A stretch of 64,000 nucleotides of DNA. It comes from FEN-1099 sp964511015. Its GTDB lineage: Bacteria; Lernaellota; Lernaellaia; Lernaellales; Lernaellaceae. Under the pieces are notes generated by a model, which saw only the letters and a program-made list of their open reading frames with translations, was not told the origin of the DNA and did not search any database. How positions within the stretch are numbered: the first letter of the stretch is position 1; every line of letters begins with the position of its first letter. The DNA is taken from contig CAZEDX010000002.1 in the NCBI GenBank assembly GCA_964511015.1, positions 1-64,000 of the forward strand, written 5' to 3'. Positions 17,703 through 27,242 of this stretch are shown in pieces. The position numbers were made by a program, and so were the translations under genes.

Positions 17703-20700
17703 TCGTCGAGCGCTTCGCGCACCGCGCGCGCTAGGCCGTCGATCGAAAACGGCTTCTGAATGAAGCGGGTACCTGATTCCAGCACCCCGCGGTGGGTGAT
17801 GGTTTCCTCGGTGTAGCCCGACATGAACAAGACCTTCACATTGGGCCGGATGCTTTTGACCTGCGCGTAGAGTTCCCGCCCATTCGTCCGGGGCATCACC
17901 ACATCGCTGAGCAGCAGGTCGATCCGGTCGGATGTTTCGTTGACGAGGCGGAGGGCGGTTTCGGCGCCATCGGCCACCAGCACCCGGTATTGCTGCCGTT
18001 CCAGCGCGCGAACGGCCAGGTTGCGAACCAATTCCTCGTCTTCTACCAGTAATATCGTCTCGCCTCCCGCGGAGCGCGAGATCTGTTCGGGCGCAACTTC
18101 CTCGGTAACCTCATCGTTCACCGCCGGTAGAAAGATCTTGAAACAGGTGCCACGATTGATTTCGGAATAGACGTTGATGAATCCGTGGTTCTGCCGCACG
18201 ATGCCGTACACCATCGACAGCCCCAGGCCGGTGCCCTTGCCCTTTTCTTTCGTAGTAAAGAAGGGCTCGAACAGGTGGGGCAGCACATCCTCGCTGATAC
18301 CGGTGCCCGTGTCGCTCACCGCGATCATGATGTATTGCCCGGCGACGGCTTCCGGATGGCTGCGGCAGTACTCTTCGTCGATCCGTACTTGGGCCGTTTC
18401 CACCGTCAGGCGCCCGCCATTGGGCATCGCATCACGCGCATTGATCGCCAAATTGATGAGCGCCTGTTCGATCTGTCCTGGATCGGCCTTGACCCGCAGC
18501 GCGCCGCCGCCCGGCGCAAACAAGAAGTCGACGTCTTCCCCGATCACACGCTTGACCATGCGGCTGGACTGGCCGAGCAGTTCGTTCAAATCGACCACCC
18601 GTGGATTGATGATCTGTTTGCGTCCGAACGCCAACAACTGTGCGGTCAGCGACGCCGCCCGATCGGTGGCTTTCTTGATTTCCGCCAGGTCGGCATAGAT
18701 GGGGTCCTCGGTACGGACCGAACCCATCAGCATCTCGGTGTAGCCGGTGATGCCGGTCAACAGGTTGTTGAAGTCGTGGGCGATGCCGCCAGCCAAACGC
18801 CCGATGGCTTCCATCTTCTGCGCCTGACTGAGTTGTTCCTCCAAACGGCCCCGTTCTTCTTCGGCGCGTTTGCGGTCGGAGATGTCGCGCGACAGCCCGA
18901 GAATGCCCACCGGCTGTCCGTTCTCACCGCGCAGAAAGGTGATCCGTGATTCGAACCACAGCAGGTGCCCGTTCTTGTGCCGGTGTTGCGACTCCACCAC
19001 GCGCGAGTGCCGCGGGTCTTTTTCCGGGCTGTCCTCCCGCATTAATTCCTCGGCCAGAATACGTTTGAGCAATTCCAACGAATCGGGTGGGGTAATGTGC
19101 GACAGCGGCGCGCCCTTGAATTCGTCGACCGAGTAGCCCAACACGCTCTCTACCGCCGGGCTGAGGTAGACGAATTGCAGACTCATCGAGGTGATCCACA
19201 CGATGTCGCGGATGTTTTCGGCCAGCATGCGGTATCGCGCTTCACTCTCGCGCAAAGCCTCTTGCTGCTCTTTCTTTTCGGTGATGTCGCGAATCGACTC
19301 GATCGCGCCGACGATGTTGTGGTTGGAATCAAAGAGCGCGGCCGCCGTGCCCGACAGGAAGCGGGCTCCGCCCGGCAGTGCGGGCGCGTAGGCTTCGCCG
19401 GTCAACGTCTGGCCTTGCCATTCCATGACCAGATAGCGTGAATCCAGCCGGGTTTCTCCGCCCAGGACCTGATCGATCAGAATCGGGCGGCGGTGACCAT
19501 AGAACGGCAGCGAATACTCGTGGTCGCCCCGGCCGAGGATGTCGGACGCCGCTACTCCTGTCATGGTTTCCATCGCCCGGTTCCAGGCGATCACCACCCC
19601 GTTCTGATCGACCACGAAGGTTGCGTCCGGCAAAAAATCGATGACGTTGGCCAGCGTCTGGCGTGATTCGCGCAACGCGATCTCGGCGTTTTTTCGGTCG
19701 GTGATATCCCGCGTGACTCCGATCAGGCCGATGGCCCGCCCCTGCTCGTCGCGCAGGAAGGTGATTTCGTTCTCGGTCCAGATCAGCGTGCCGTCTTTGC
19801 GGTATTCCTGCAGTTCGACATTGCGCGCCCGGTTGGGGTCGGCGGTGCCGGTTTGCTCCAATTCGAGTTCCTCGGCCAACATGCGCAAGGCCAGTTCCAA
19901 CGACGAGGGAGGCAACGAGTCCCCCGGATCCAACGCTAGCATCTCCTCAACGGTGAAACCGCGCACCCGCAGCACCGACGGGCTGATGTAGGTTAGACGC
20001 AATTCGAGATCCGTCGCCCAGATGATGTCGGCCGCGTTTTCCGCAATCAGCCGGTAACGGCGCTCGCTTTCGCGCAAGGCGTGTTCGGCCAACATCCGTT
20101 CGGTAACGTCGTCGTAGATCACCACGACCTCGCCGGAGGGGAGCCGGTAGAAGAACCAATCGCGCCACCCGCTGCCGTAGCGCGTGGTCGATCGCCGGTT
20201 GGGCAAGAATTCCGGCTTGCCGGTTTGGGTGACCCGTTCGAGCGCCGGTCCAACATCCCAGTGTTCCATTCCCGGGAACAAATCTTTCAGGTGGGCACCG
20301 GCGGCCTGTTCACGGGTCAGACCGCTGATGCGCAGCGCCGATTCGTTAAAATCAGTAAGAATGAAGTCCTTGCCGTTGTCGATCGGCTGCAGCACGGCCA
20401 CGCCACTACGCAGGTTTTCAAACATGGCGCGGTAACGCGATTCGCTTTCGCGCAACGCCTGTTCCATCTGCTTTCTGGCTGAGATGTCCACAAACGAGCC
20501 CATCAGGCATAGCGGCACGCCGCCGGGGTCGGTTACCAACGAACCCGAAAACAGAACTTGGAACTCCACACCGTCCCGCCGCCGCGCGGGGAACTCGGCC
20601 ACATACTGCCGCGCACCCTTCATTCTTTCGATCACTGCGCTGTCGTGGTTACGCACACCGCACACTTCGAGCACCGATCTCCCAATCACTTGCCGGTCGT

Positions 20701-22225
20701 CGTCATAACCCCACATAACCAAAAATGCGGGATTGACGTAGGTAACCATCCCGGTCGGATCGGCGATAGCGATGGCGTTGATGGAAGACTCGATGGCCGC
20801 ATCTTTGATGCGCAGCGCGCGTTCCGCTTCCCATCGCTTGGTGATGTCGATGCCCAGACCGAAAAAGTAATCGATGCGGCCGGCTTTCATTACCGTCCGT
20901 GCGCGCCATTCGACGAGCAACCGGCGCCCGTCCCGCGCAACCATCCGCAAGACTATTTGCCCGGCGTCGAGGGACTTGAGCAATGTGTCGATCCAAGATG
21001 CACAGAGATCGCGATCGTTCGCGTCCACAAAAGTCGTCAGATAGTCGACGCCAATCACGTCGTCCTGCTCGTAACCCAATGCCGTCAGCATGGATTCGTT
21101 CATCATCAGAGTCGTGCCTTCGGGGCGGACGGCGACAAAGAAGGCGGGAGATGATTCGACAAGATTACGGTTCAATTCCGCCTGAAACTCCAGCGCCTCG
21201 TTGGCTCGGCGTTGGTCGGTAACGTCTTCACCGGAACTCACCAGGTGAGTGATTTCGCCGGTTTCGTCACGCAGCACGGCGTTGCGCCAGGCGATTCTCT
21301 TTTCCTGCCACGAACTGGTAAGCACCGAGTTTTCGTGGAACTCCACCGTGCCGACCTCGCCGGCCATGGCTTCCACAAAAACGCGCCGTGCCTCTTCCCG
21401 TTCCGCCGGCGGCACAAAACGATCGAACCAGTTCTGCCCGATGATGTCTTTGCGTTCACGTTCCAACACCTGGCAGCCGCGATCATTAATGTGTTGGACC
21501 TGCTGGTTGGTGTCCAGCACAATGAGCATCACGTTGGCGATGTTGAAGTAGGTCTGCGCCCGGGCTTTTTCTTCCATCATTTCCCGGTGGGCTTGAAAGG
21601 CCAGAGCCTCACTCTCACGGCGAGCGACGAGTTCGCCCAACATGGACGCGGCGCAATCCAGTTGCTGTTTGGCGTTCTTGACCACGTACGCCGGCCGGGG
21701 CTGATATGCCGCGGCCAGCTTTTTCAGCTTCGCCAAGGGTATGCGATACTCTTCGGCGATCCGTTTGAGCGCGCGGGAGTCGCGCGGCGGCGCACCAGTA
21801 GCCAGACACATCGCCCCGATGACCCTGCCGGCGGCCACAACCGGAACCGCGTAGACCTTCATGCCGCCGCTGCATTTGCGCTCTTTCGGGCGGCCAGTGG
21901 CGATGGCTGCTTTGGAACATCGGCTCCAACACGATTCGTGACACAGCCAACGTCCCGAAGCCATCGCTTCTTTGTCGTCGTCGGTCTCGGCTAGGCGGCG
22001 GGATGCTCGGTCCAATGCCAAACACCAGCCCCGCGAAAAGCGGCCGTAAGCACAATCGCCGTTTGCTTCGAAGAAAGTGACCGATGTGCCTAGCAAATCA
22101 AGCAGACGGGTAGCGATATTTGCCAGGGTTTCGGTCCCAAGCGCCGTCGCCATCGACCCAGGAGGATTCAAAGACTCCTGGGCTGCGCCGGTTTCGCGAT
22201 AGTCCTTTGCTTTTAGTACCCGCAT
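17699..22225 (-). CDS. PocR-PAS(x7) hybrid histidine kinase with C-terminal receiver
   Basis: The protein has 1508 residues and no membrane segment. Residues about 30-205 resemble a PocR sensor domain (Cys-rich CHESCWSRC, then YAVPVVAAGRVIGAM). Seven PAS/PAC units follow, each closing with a DITxR/K-like signature. Then come HisKA (GGIAHDFNNLLTG), an ATPase core (NLAINARDAM, DTGTGIS, GTGLGLSMVYG) and a receiver (LLLSDVVMPRTNG). The sixth PAS unit (IDFLPDATFV through RRPILID) is a close relative of one in the GGDEF/HD-GYP gene at 27243. The start is uncertain: ATG 22225 has no ribosome site, and ATG 22153 is the next in-frame choice. It lies 98 nt downstream of phoU on the same strand. Confidence 0.88.
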   Translation of the reverse strand: MRVLKAKDYRETGAAQESLNPPGSMATALGTETLANIATRLLDLLGTSVTFFEANGDCAYGRFSRGWCLALDRASRRLAETDDDKEAMASGRWLCHESCWSRCSKAAIATGRPKERKCSGGMKVYAVPVVAAGRVIGAMCLATGAPPRDSRALKRIAEEYRIPLAKLKKLAAAYQPRPAYVVKNAKQQLDCAASMLGELVARRESEALAFQAHREMMEEKARAQTYFNIANVMLIVLDTNQQVQHINDRGCQVLERERKDIIGQNWFDRFVPPAEREEARRVFVEAMAGEVGTVEFHENSVLTSSWQEKRIAWRNAVLRDETGEITHLVSSGEDVTDQRRANEALEFQAELNRNLVESSPAFFVAVRPEGTTLMMNESMLTALGYEQDDVIGVDYLTTFVDANDRDLCASWIDTLLKSLDAGQIVLRMVARDGRRLLVEWRARTVMKAGRIDYFFGLGIDITKRWEAERALRIKDAAIESSINAIAIADPTGMVTYVNPAFLVMWGYDDDRQVIGRSVLEVCGVRNHDSAVIERMKGARQYVAEFPARRRDGVEFQVLFSGSLVTDPGGVPLCLMGSFVDISARKQMEQALRESESRYRAMFENLRSGVAVLQPIDNGKDFILTDFNESALRISGLTREQAAGAHLKDLFPGMEHWDVGPALERVTQTGKPEFLPNRRSTTRYGSGWRDWFFYRLPSGEVVVIYDDVTERMLAEHALRESERRYRLIAENAADIIWATDLELRLTYISPSVLRVRGFTVEEMLALDPGDSLPPSSLELALRMLAEELELEQTGTADPNRARNVELQEYRKDGTLIWTENEITFLRDEQGRAIGLIGVTRDITDRKNAEIALRESRQTLANVIDFLPDATFVVDQNGVVIAWNRAMETMTGVAASDILGRGDHEYSLPFYGHRRPILIDQVLGGETRLDSRYLVMEWQGQTLTGEAYAPALPGGARFLSGTAAALFDSNHNIVGAIESIRDITEKKEQQEALRESEARYRMLAENIRDIVWITSMSLQFVYLSPAVESVLGYSVDEFKGAPLSHITPPDSLELLKRILAEELMREDSPEKDPRHSRVVESQHRHKNGHLLWFESRITFLRGENGQPVGILGLSRDISDRKRAEEERGRLEEQLSQAQKMEAIGRLAGGIAHDFNNLLTGITGYTEMLMGSVRTEDPIYADLAEIKKATDRAASLTAQLLAFGRKQIINPRVVDLNELLGQSSRMVKRVIGEDVDFLFAPGGGALRVKADPGQIEQALINLAINARDAMPNGGRLTVETAQVRIDEEYCRSHPEAVAGQYIMIAVSDTGTGISEDVLPHLFEPFFTTKEKGKGTGLGLSMVYGIVRQNHGFINVYSEINRGTCFKIFLPAVNDEVTEEVAPEQISRSAGGETILLVEDEELVRNLAVRALERQQYRVLVADGAETALRLVNETSDRIDLLLSDVVMPRTNGRELYAQVKSIRPNVKVLFMSGYTEETITHRGVLESGTRFIQKPFSIDGLARAVREALDD

Positions 22226-22323
22226 TGATTAACTAATCGGAAACTCACTCGCCGATCATTAGCATACTTAGAACAATAGTGACTTCGCGGAGTTCCGAAA
22301 AGCCCGGGTCATAAAAGTGGCAC

Positions 22324-22977
22324 TTAGTCGCGGTGTCGGACGATTTCCCCCTGCACCAAATAAATGACGTCCTCGGCAATATTGGTGGCGTGATCGGCAA
22401 TACGTTCGAGATGGCGTGCCGCCAGCATCATCCAGACATAGTTTTCCAATTGGTCCGGGCGACGGCGAATCGCCCCGAGAATCTGATCATGAATGTGGTA
22501 GTACTCGCGGTCGACAGCATCGTCGTCCGCCAGAACCCGGCGCGCCAGTTCTTCGTCTTGGTTGACTAAAGCATCGAGCCCGCATTTCAACATCGACTGG
22601 ACTTTGCCGGTTATCGTGGTGATGTCAAAAGGCAATTCCACAGCCCCGTTTTCGCAGGCTTCCTTGGCCCGCCGAGCGATGTTGGCGGCCATGTCGCCGA
22701 TACGTTCCAGGTCGTTGTTGATTTTCAGCACAGCGACAATGAAGCGCAGATCGGTCGCCACCGGCTGGTAGAGGGCCAATAGCTTGAGGCACTCTTCTTC
22801 GAGATCGACCTCCATCAGATCAATGGCGGCATCGCGTTCGACCACCTTTTGCGCACGGACCGGGTCCATACTTGCTAGCGCCTGCACGGCCTCGTACACA
22901 ATGGCTTCCACTTCGCCACCCAGATCGAGCAACATGCGTTTCACGCGGTCGATCTGACGGGGCAATTTGTTCGCCAT
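22324..22977 (-). CDS. phoU: PhoU, phosphate transport regulator
   Basis: This 217-residue, all-helical protein has the duplicated three-helix PhoU fold and its metal-binding signatures ERIGDMAANIARRA and ERIADHATNIAEDV (ExxxDxxxN). In the known system PhoU joins PstSCAB to the PhoR kinase to hold it off when phosphate is plentiful, and limits Pi uptake. The start is ATG 22977, with GGGAGGAA upstream. It is the last gene of pstSCAB-phoU. No phoR or phoB gene lies in the window, so the kinase it restrains must be elsewhere or be one of the flanking sensors. Confidence 0.96.
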   Translation of the reverse strand: MANKLPRQIDRVKRMLLDLGGEVEAIVYEAVQALASMDPVRAQKVVERDAAIDLMEVDLEEECLKLLALYQPVATDLRFIVAVLKINNDLERIGDMAANIARRAKEACENGAVELPFDITTITGKVQSMLKCGLDALVNQDEELARRVLADDDAVDREYYHIHDQILGAIRRRPDQLENYVWMMLAARHLERIADHATNIAEDVIYLVQGEIVRHRD

Positions 22978-22994
22978 GGCTTTTTCCTCCCGTC

Positions 22995-23881
<887 letters not shown>

Positions 23882-23885
<4 letters not shown>

Positions 23886-24742
23886 CTGACTCTCCTTGCC
23901 GTTCCCCAACGCGCCGCGATGTTGAGCAACAACACTGCGGCCATGATCAACAGCGATGCGCCCCAGGCGATCTGCTGCCAATCGGCAAACGGCGACATGG
24001 CATAGTTGAATATGGTGACGGTCAGATTGGCCGTCGGTTGCGCCAACGACGACGGCCAGAAGCTGCTGTTGAGCGCGGTAAACAACAAAGGCGCGGTCTC
24101 GCCGCTGATGCGCGCAACCGACAGCAACATGCCGGTGATCAACCCGGTGCGGGCTGCTCGAAAAACCACCCCCAAGGTGACCTTCCAGCGTGGCGCGCCT
24201 AGCGCCAGGGCTGATTCGCGCAAGGCGTTCGGCACTAGCAGCAACATGTCCTCGGTGGTACGCGCGACGACGGGTAACATAATGATCGCTAGTGACACGG
24301 CACCGGCGTAACCACTGAAATGGCCGACCGGTTTGACCATCACGGTGTAGACGAATAGCCCGACGATAATCGAGGGCATTCCCATGACCAGATTGACGCC
24401 GAAACGAACCATAGCGCTGAAGCGTCCGTAGCGGCCGAATTCCGCCAGATAGATGCCAGACAACACTCCGACCGGCACCCCGAGCGCGGTACCGATGAGC
24501 GTCATCAGCAGGGTGCCAACCAAGGCATTGGCCACCCCTCCACCCGGCATCCCCGGCGGCGCCGGCAACTCCACGAAAAAGGACCAGTTAATGGCAGCGA
24601 CACCACGTTGAATAACTACCCAGAGAATCCAACCCAAAAAGAAAATCCCCGCCGCCGCGGCCAGCGTCGCAACGCAATTAACCATCCAATTAATTGCGAT
24701 ACGCGGGGTGCTAGAACGATGGGGTATCGGCTTGCTGGTCAT
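23882..24742 (-). CDS. pstA: Phosphate ABC transporter permease PstA
   Basis: The start at ATG 24742 overlaps the pstC stop (ATGA). An earlier ATG at 24784 lies well inside pstC. The 286 residues contain about six membrane helices and the permease coupling loop ALALGAPRWKVTLGVVFRAA (EAA-like). The N-terminal segment MTSKPIPHRSS is cytoplasmic. It pairs with PstC as the inner-membrane channel for phosphate. Confidence 0.96.
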
Positions 24743-25683
24743 AGCCCGCCCCCACTCCGCAGTCGAATGCGTTTGAGCCACCATTGGGTGAGAGTTTGTA
24801 TCACCAATGTGATAACAAACAGCACCAAACCCAGTTCGACCAAGGCGCTCGTATACAGGGGTTCCGAAGCCTCGGTGAACTCATTGGCCAGTGTCGAGGC
24901 AATAGTGTTCCCGGCGGCAAAAAGCGAAACCGACAAGTTATGGCTATTACCAATGACAAAGGTGACGGCCATGGTTTCACCGATGGCCCGGCCAAGACCG
25001 AGAAATACCGCGCCTAACATACCGCTCAAACCATAGCGAACGGTGATCTGCGAAGTTACTTCCCACGTCGTTCCGCCCATGCCGAAACCGGCCTCTTTCA
25101 CCACCGCCGGAACCATGCGGAAAACGTCGCGCATCACGGCACTGACGAAGGGCAGAATCATGAGCGCCAGGACGATGCCGGCGGAAAGCATCCCGATCCC
25201 CATCGGAGGACCTTGGAACAGCGGGAGAAAACCCAGTGTGCGACCGAGCAGCGGTTGCACGTGCTCGCTCATGAACGGAGCGAATACAAACAGCCCCCAC
25301 ATGCCGTAGATGATGCTTGGAACCGCTGCCAGCAGTTCAATTGCCTGACCGACCACCGAACTCAACCAAGGGGGTGCCAACTCGACCAGGAACAGCGCGA
25401 TGACCAGCCCCATCGGCACCGCCAGCATCATGGCAATAACAGTAGAAACCAGCGTGCCAAACAGGCTGCTCAGGGCGCCGAATTCCCCCGTGACCGGATT
25501 CCAAGCCGTCGACCACAGAAAACCCCAGCCGAACTTGCCGATCGAAAGCTGAGAATTACGCACTAGTTCGATAAACAGTCCGAACACAATGACCAAAACC
25601 AGCGCCGCGGCGCTGGTCATGATCATCTTGAAAGCCCGGTCCAATCGGTTTTCTCGAGCGTGTTGCATACTGCGTTCGGTCAT
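24739..25683 (-). CDS. pstC: Phosphate ABC transporter permease PstC
   Basis: I prefer ATG 25683 over 25716, because GAGAGG lies eight bases upstream of it. The 314 residues form about six transmembrane helices. Family features include the FGFLWSTAWNPVTGEFGAL-like loop (here KFGWGFLWSTAWNPVTGEF) and the late EAA-type loop EAGFGMGGTTWEVTSQ. It partners PstA. The gap to pstS is about 60 nt with no terminator, so the operon is continuous. Confidence 0.96.
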   Translation of the reverse strand: MTERSMQHARENRLDRAFKMIMTSAAALVLVIVFGLFIELVRNSQLSIGKFGWGFLWSTAWNPVTGEFGALSSLFGTLVSTVIAMMLAVPMGLVIALFLVELAPPWLSSVVGQAIELLAAVPSIIYGMWGLFVFAPFMSEHVQPLLGRTLGFLPLFQGPPMGIGMLSAGIVLALMILPFVSAVMRDVFRMVPAVVKEAGFGMGGTTWEVTSQITVRYGLSGMLGAVFLGLGRAIGETMAVTFVIGNSHNLSVSLFAAGNTIASTLANEFTEASEPLYTSALVELGLVLFVITLVIQTLTQWWLKRIRLRSGGGL

Positions 25684-25743
25684 CTCACAGACCTCTCTCC
25701 GATTCAGGCAGTGCACCGTCCATCCTTGAATGACGTCACCAAG

Positions 25744-26793
25744 CTAGGGCCAGACCGGATTGCCGCCTGCGCGAATCTCGGCATTCCAGGATTCCTCCAC
25801 CAGAGTGACGATGTTCAACGGCATTGGCACGTAGTGCAGGTTGCGGGCGAGATCGGCACCGTAACGGAATCCCCAGTCGAAAAACTTCAGCATCTCCTTT
25901 GCCTTAGCGGCATCCGACTGTTGCCGGTGCAAGAGGATGAAGGTCGCACCGGTAATCGGCCACGTACCGGCGCCAGGCTGGTTGGTCAACACCATGTAAA
26001 AGCCGGGAGCATTAGCCCAGTCGGCATTGGCCGCGGCCGCCTGGAACGACTGAATCGTCGGTTGAACAAAGACACCGGCTTGATTCTGCAGGGCCGTATG
26101 GACCATGCGGTTCTGAAGTGCATAGGCGTATTCTACGTAGCCGATCGCGCCTTTGGTCTTTTGCACAAAGGCTGCCACCCCTTCATTGCCTTTACCGCCC
26201 ACGCCGACCGGCCAGGATACAGATTTGCCAAAGCCGACACGCTGATGCCATTCGGCTGAGACCTTGTCCAAATAGTTGGTGTAAATCCATGTAGTTCCGG
26301 AACCGTCCGACCGATAGACGACTGTAATTGCCAAATCGGGCAGCGCCACGCCCGGATTCAGCGTTTTCAAAACCGGGTCGTTCCACTTGACTATTTTTCC
26401 GAGGTAGATGTTGCTCAAAGCCACAGGGGACAAGCGAATCTGTCCTGCTTTGACCCCGGGCACGTTGATCACCGTGACTACCCCTCCAACAACCATCGGG
26501 AATTGGGTTAAACCGGCCGCGTCTAGCTCGTTTTTATCCAACGGCGCGTCGGAACCGGCGAAGTCCACCGTCTTGGCCTTGATCTGGGCAATGCCGCCGC
26601 CAGACCCGATTGACTGGTAGTTGACTTGGACACCGGCGAGTTTCTGGTATTTGAAGGCCCATTGGGCATATAACGGATAAGGGAAACTGGCCCCTGCGCC
26701 ATTCAGGGTGACCGCCGCGTACAATAGGGATCCGCCAACTACGAATAGAACAAAGGCCGCCAAGCCGACAAGAATCCAACCTTTATGTCTCAT
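25744..26793 (-). CDS. pstS: Periplasmic phosphate-binding protein PstS
   Basis: This 349-residue exported protein starts at ATG 26793, with AAAGGAGA just upstream. It begins with a charged signal peptide (RHKGWILVGLAAFVLFVVGG) and a mature start near LNGAGASFPYPLY. Family residues that contact Pi are visible: GAGASFPYPLY, YQSIGSGGGI, DFAGSDAPL and RSDGSGTTWI. It delivers phosphate to PstCA. It is the first gene of the operon, and an 11-bp phased repeat array lies 65-115 nt upstream of its start. Confidence 0.97.
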   Translation of the reverse strand: MRHKGWILVGLAAFVLFVVGGSLLYAAVTLNGAGASFPYPLYAQWAFKYQKLAGVQVNYQSIGSGGGIAQIKAKTVDFAGSDAPLDKNELDAAGLTQFPMVVGGVVTVINVPGVKAGQIRLSPVALSNIYLGKIVKWNDPVLKTLNPGVALPDLAITVVYRSDGSGTTWIYTNYLDKVSAEWHQRVGFGKSVSWPVGVGGKGNEGVAAFVQKTKGAIGYVEYAYALQNRMVHTALQNQAGVFVQPTIQSFQAAAANADWANAPGFYMVLTNQPGAGTWPITGATFILLHRQQSDAAKAKEMLKFFDWGFRYGADLARNLHYVPMPLNIVTLVEESWNAEIRAGGNPVWP

Positions 26794-27242
26794 GCCATCT
26801 CCTTTCGAAGGCCGGTATGTTCCCGGCTATTGATTGCGCTCGGAATGTAAAACCGGGCTGTTAGAGGGCCGTTAGCGAATGGATAGTTGTTGGTTTCCGG
26901 TCTGTTAGCATTTGCTTCTCTTCTCCGTCAATCAGATTGCGCAAAACACCTATTGGTCGCTCGTGCGCCTGCCGATACCAAGACTAGCGAGAAGGTATAT
27001 TCGGGAGCAGTCGGTCTATCTCGGGCAAAAATGAACGGACAAGAGTCGATGGAACGCGTAACGCTTGACTGCGAATGGCGGTTGTCGGATTCTGGTTTGG
27101 GGCATCAAAAGCTCACGCGAAAAATGCATCTTAGCTAACCTCCGGATCGGGATTCGGTGCCTCCAACGGCTTGTTACAGACCGTTCTTGACGAGGTATTG
27201 AAGAAATATCGTTTGGGTCAAGGCCGAGGGGAAGCCGATACG
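26794..27242. other. Divergent control region between pstS and the GGDEF/HD-GYP gene
   Basis: This 449-nt region separates pstS (leftward) from the PAS-GGDEF-HD-GYP gene (rightward). It holds the phased repeat array at 26858-26908 and, in the pstS direction, a -10-like TACATT at 26844-26849. The right part, about 26920-27240, shows no gene that I can support. Confidence 0.6.
26858..26908 (+). promoter_or_regulatory. Phased 11-bp direct repeats resembling Pho boxes
   Basis: CTGTTAG (26858), CCGTTAG (26869), TGGATAG (26880), a degenerate TGGTTTC (26891) and CTGTTAG (26902) are each exactly 11 nt apart, with 4-nt spacers. E. coli PhoB binds 7-nt CTGTCAT repeats with 4-nt spacers, the same geometry. 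The boxes read forward on the + strand, away from pstS. In the pstS direction the array ends 8 nt before the -10-like TACATT at 26849-26844, the position expected for a PhoB-activated promoter. The repeats and phasing are seen. PhoB binding is inference. Confidence 0.65.

Noticed and set aside
26887..27138. 83-codon + strand frame in the pstS control region
   Set aside because: No ribosome site, no protein-like composition, and it overlaps the phased repeats.
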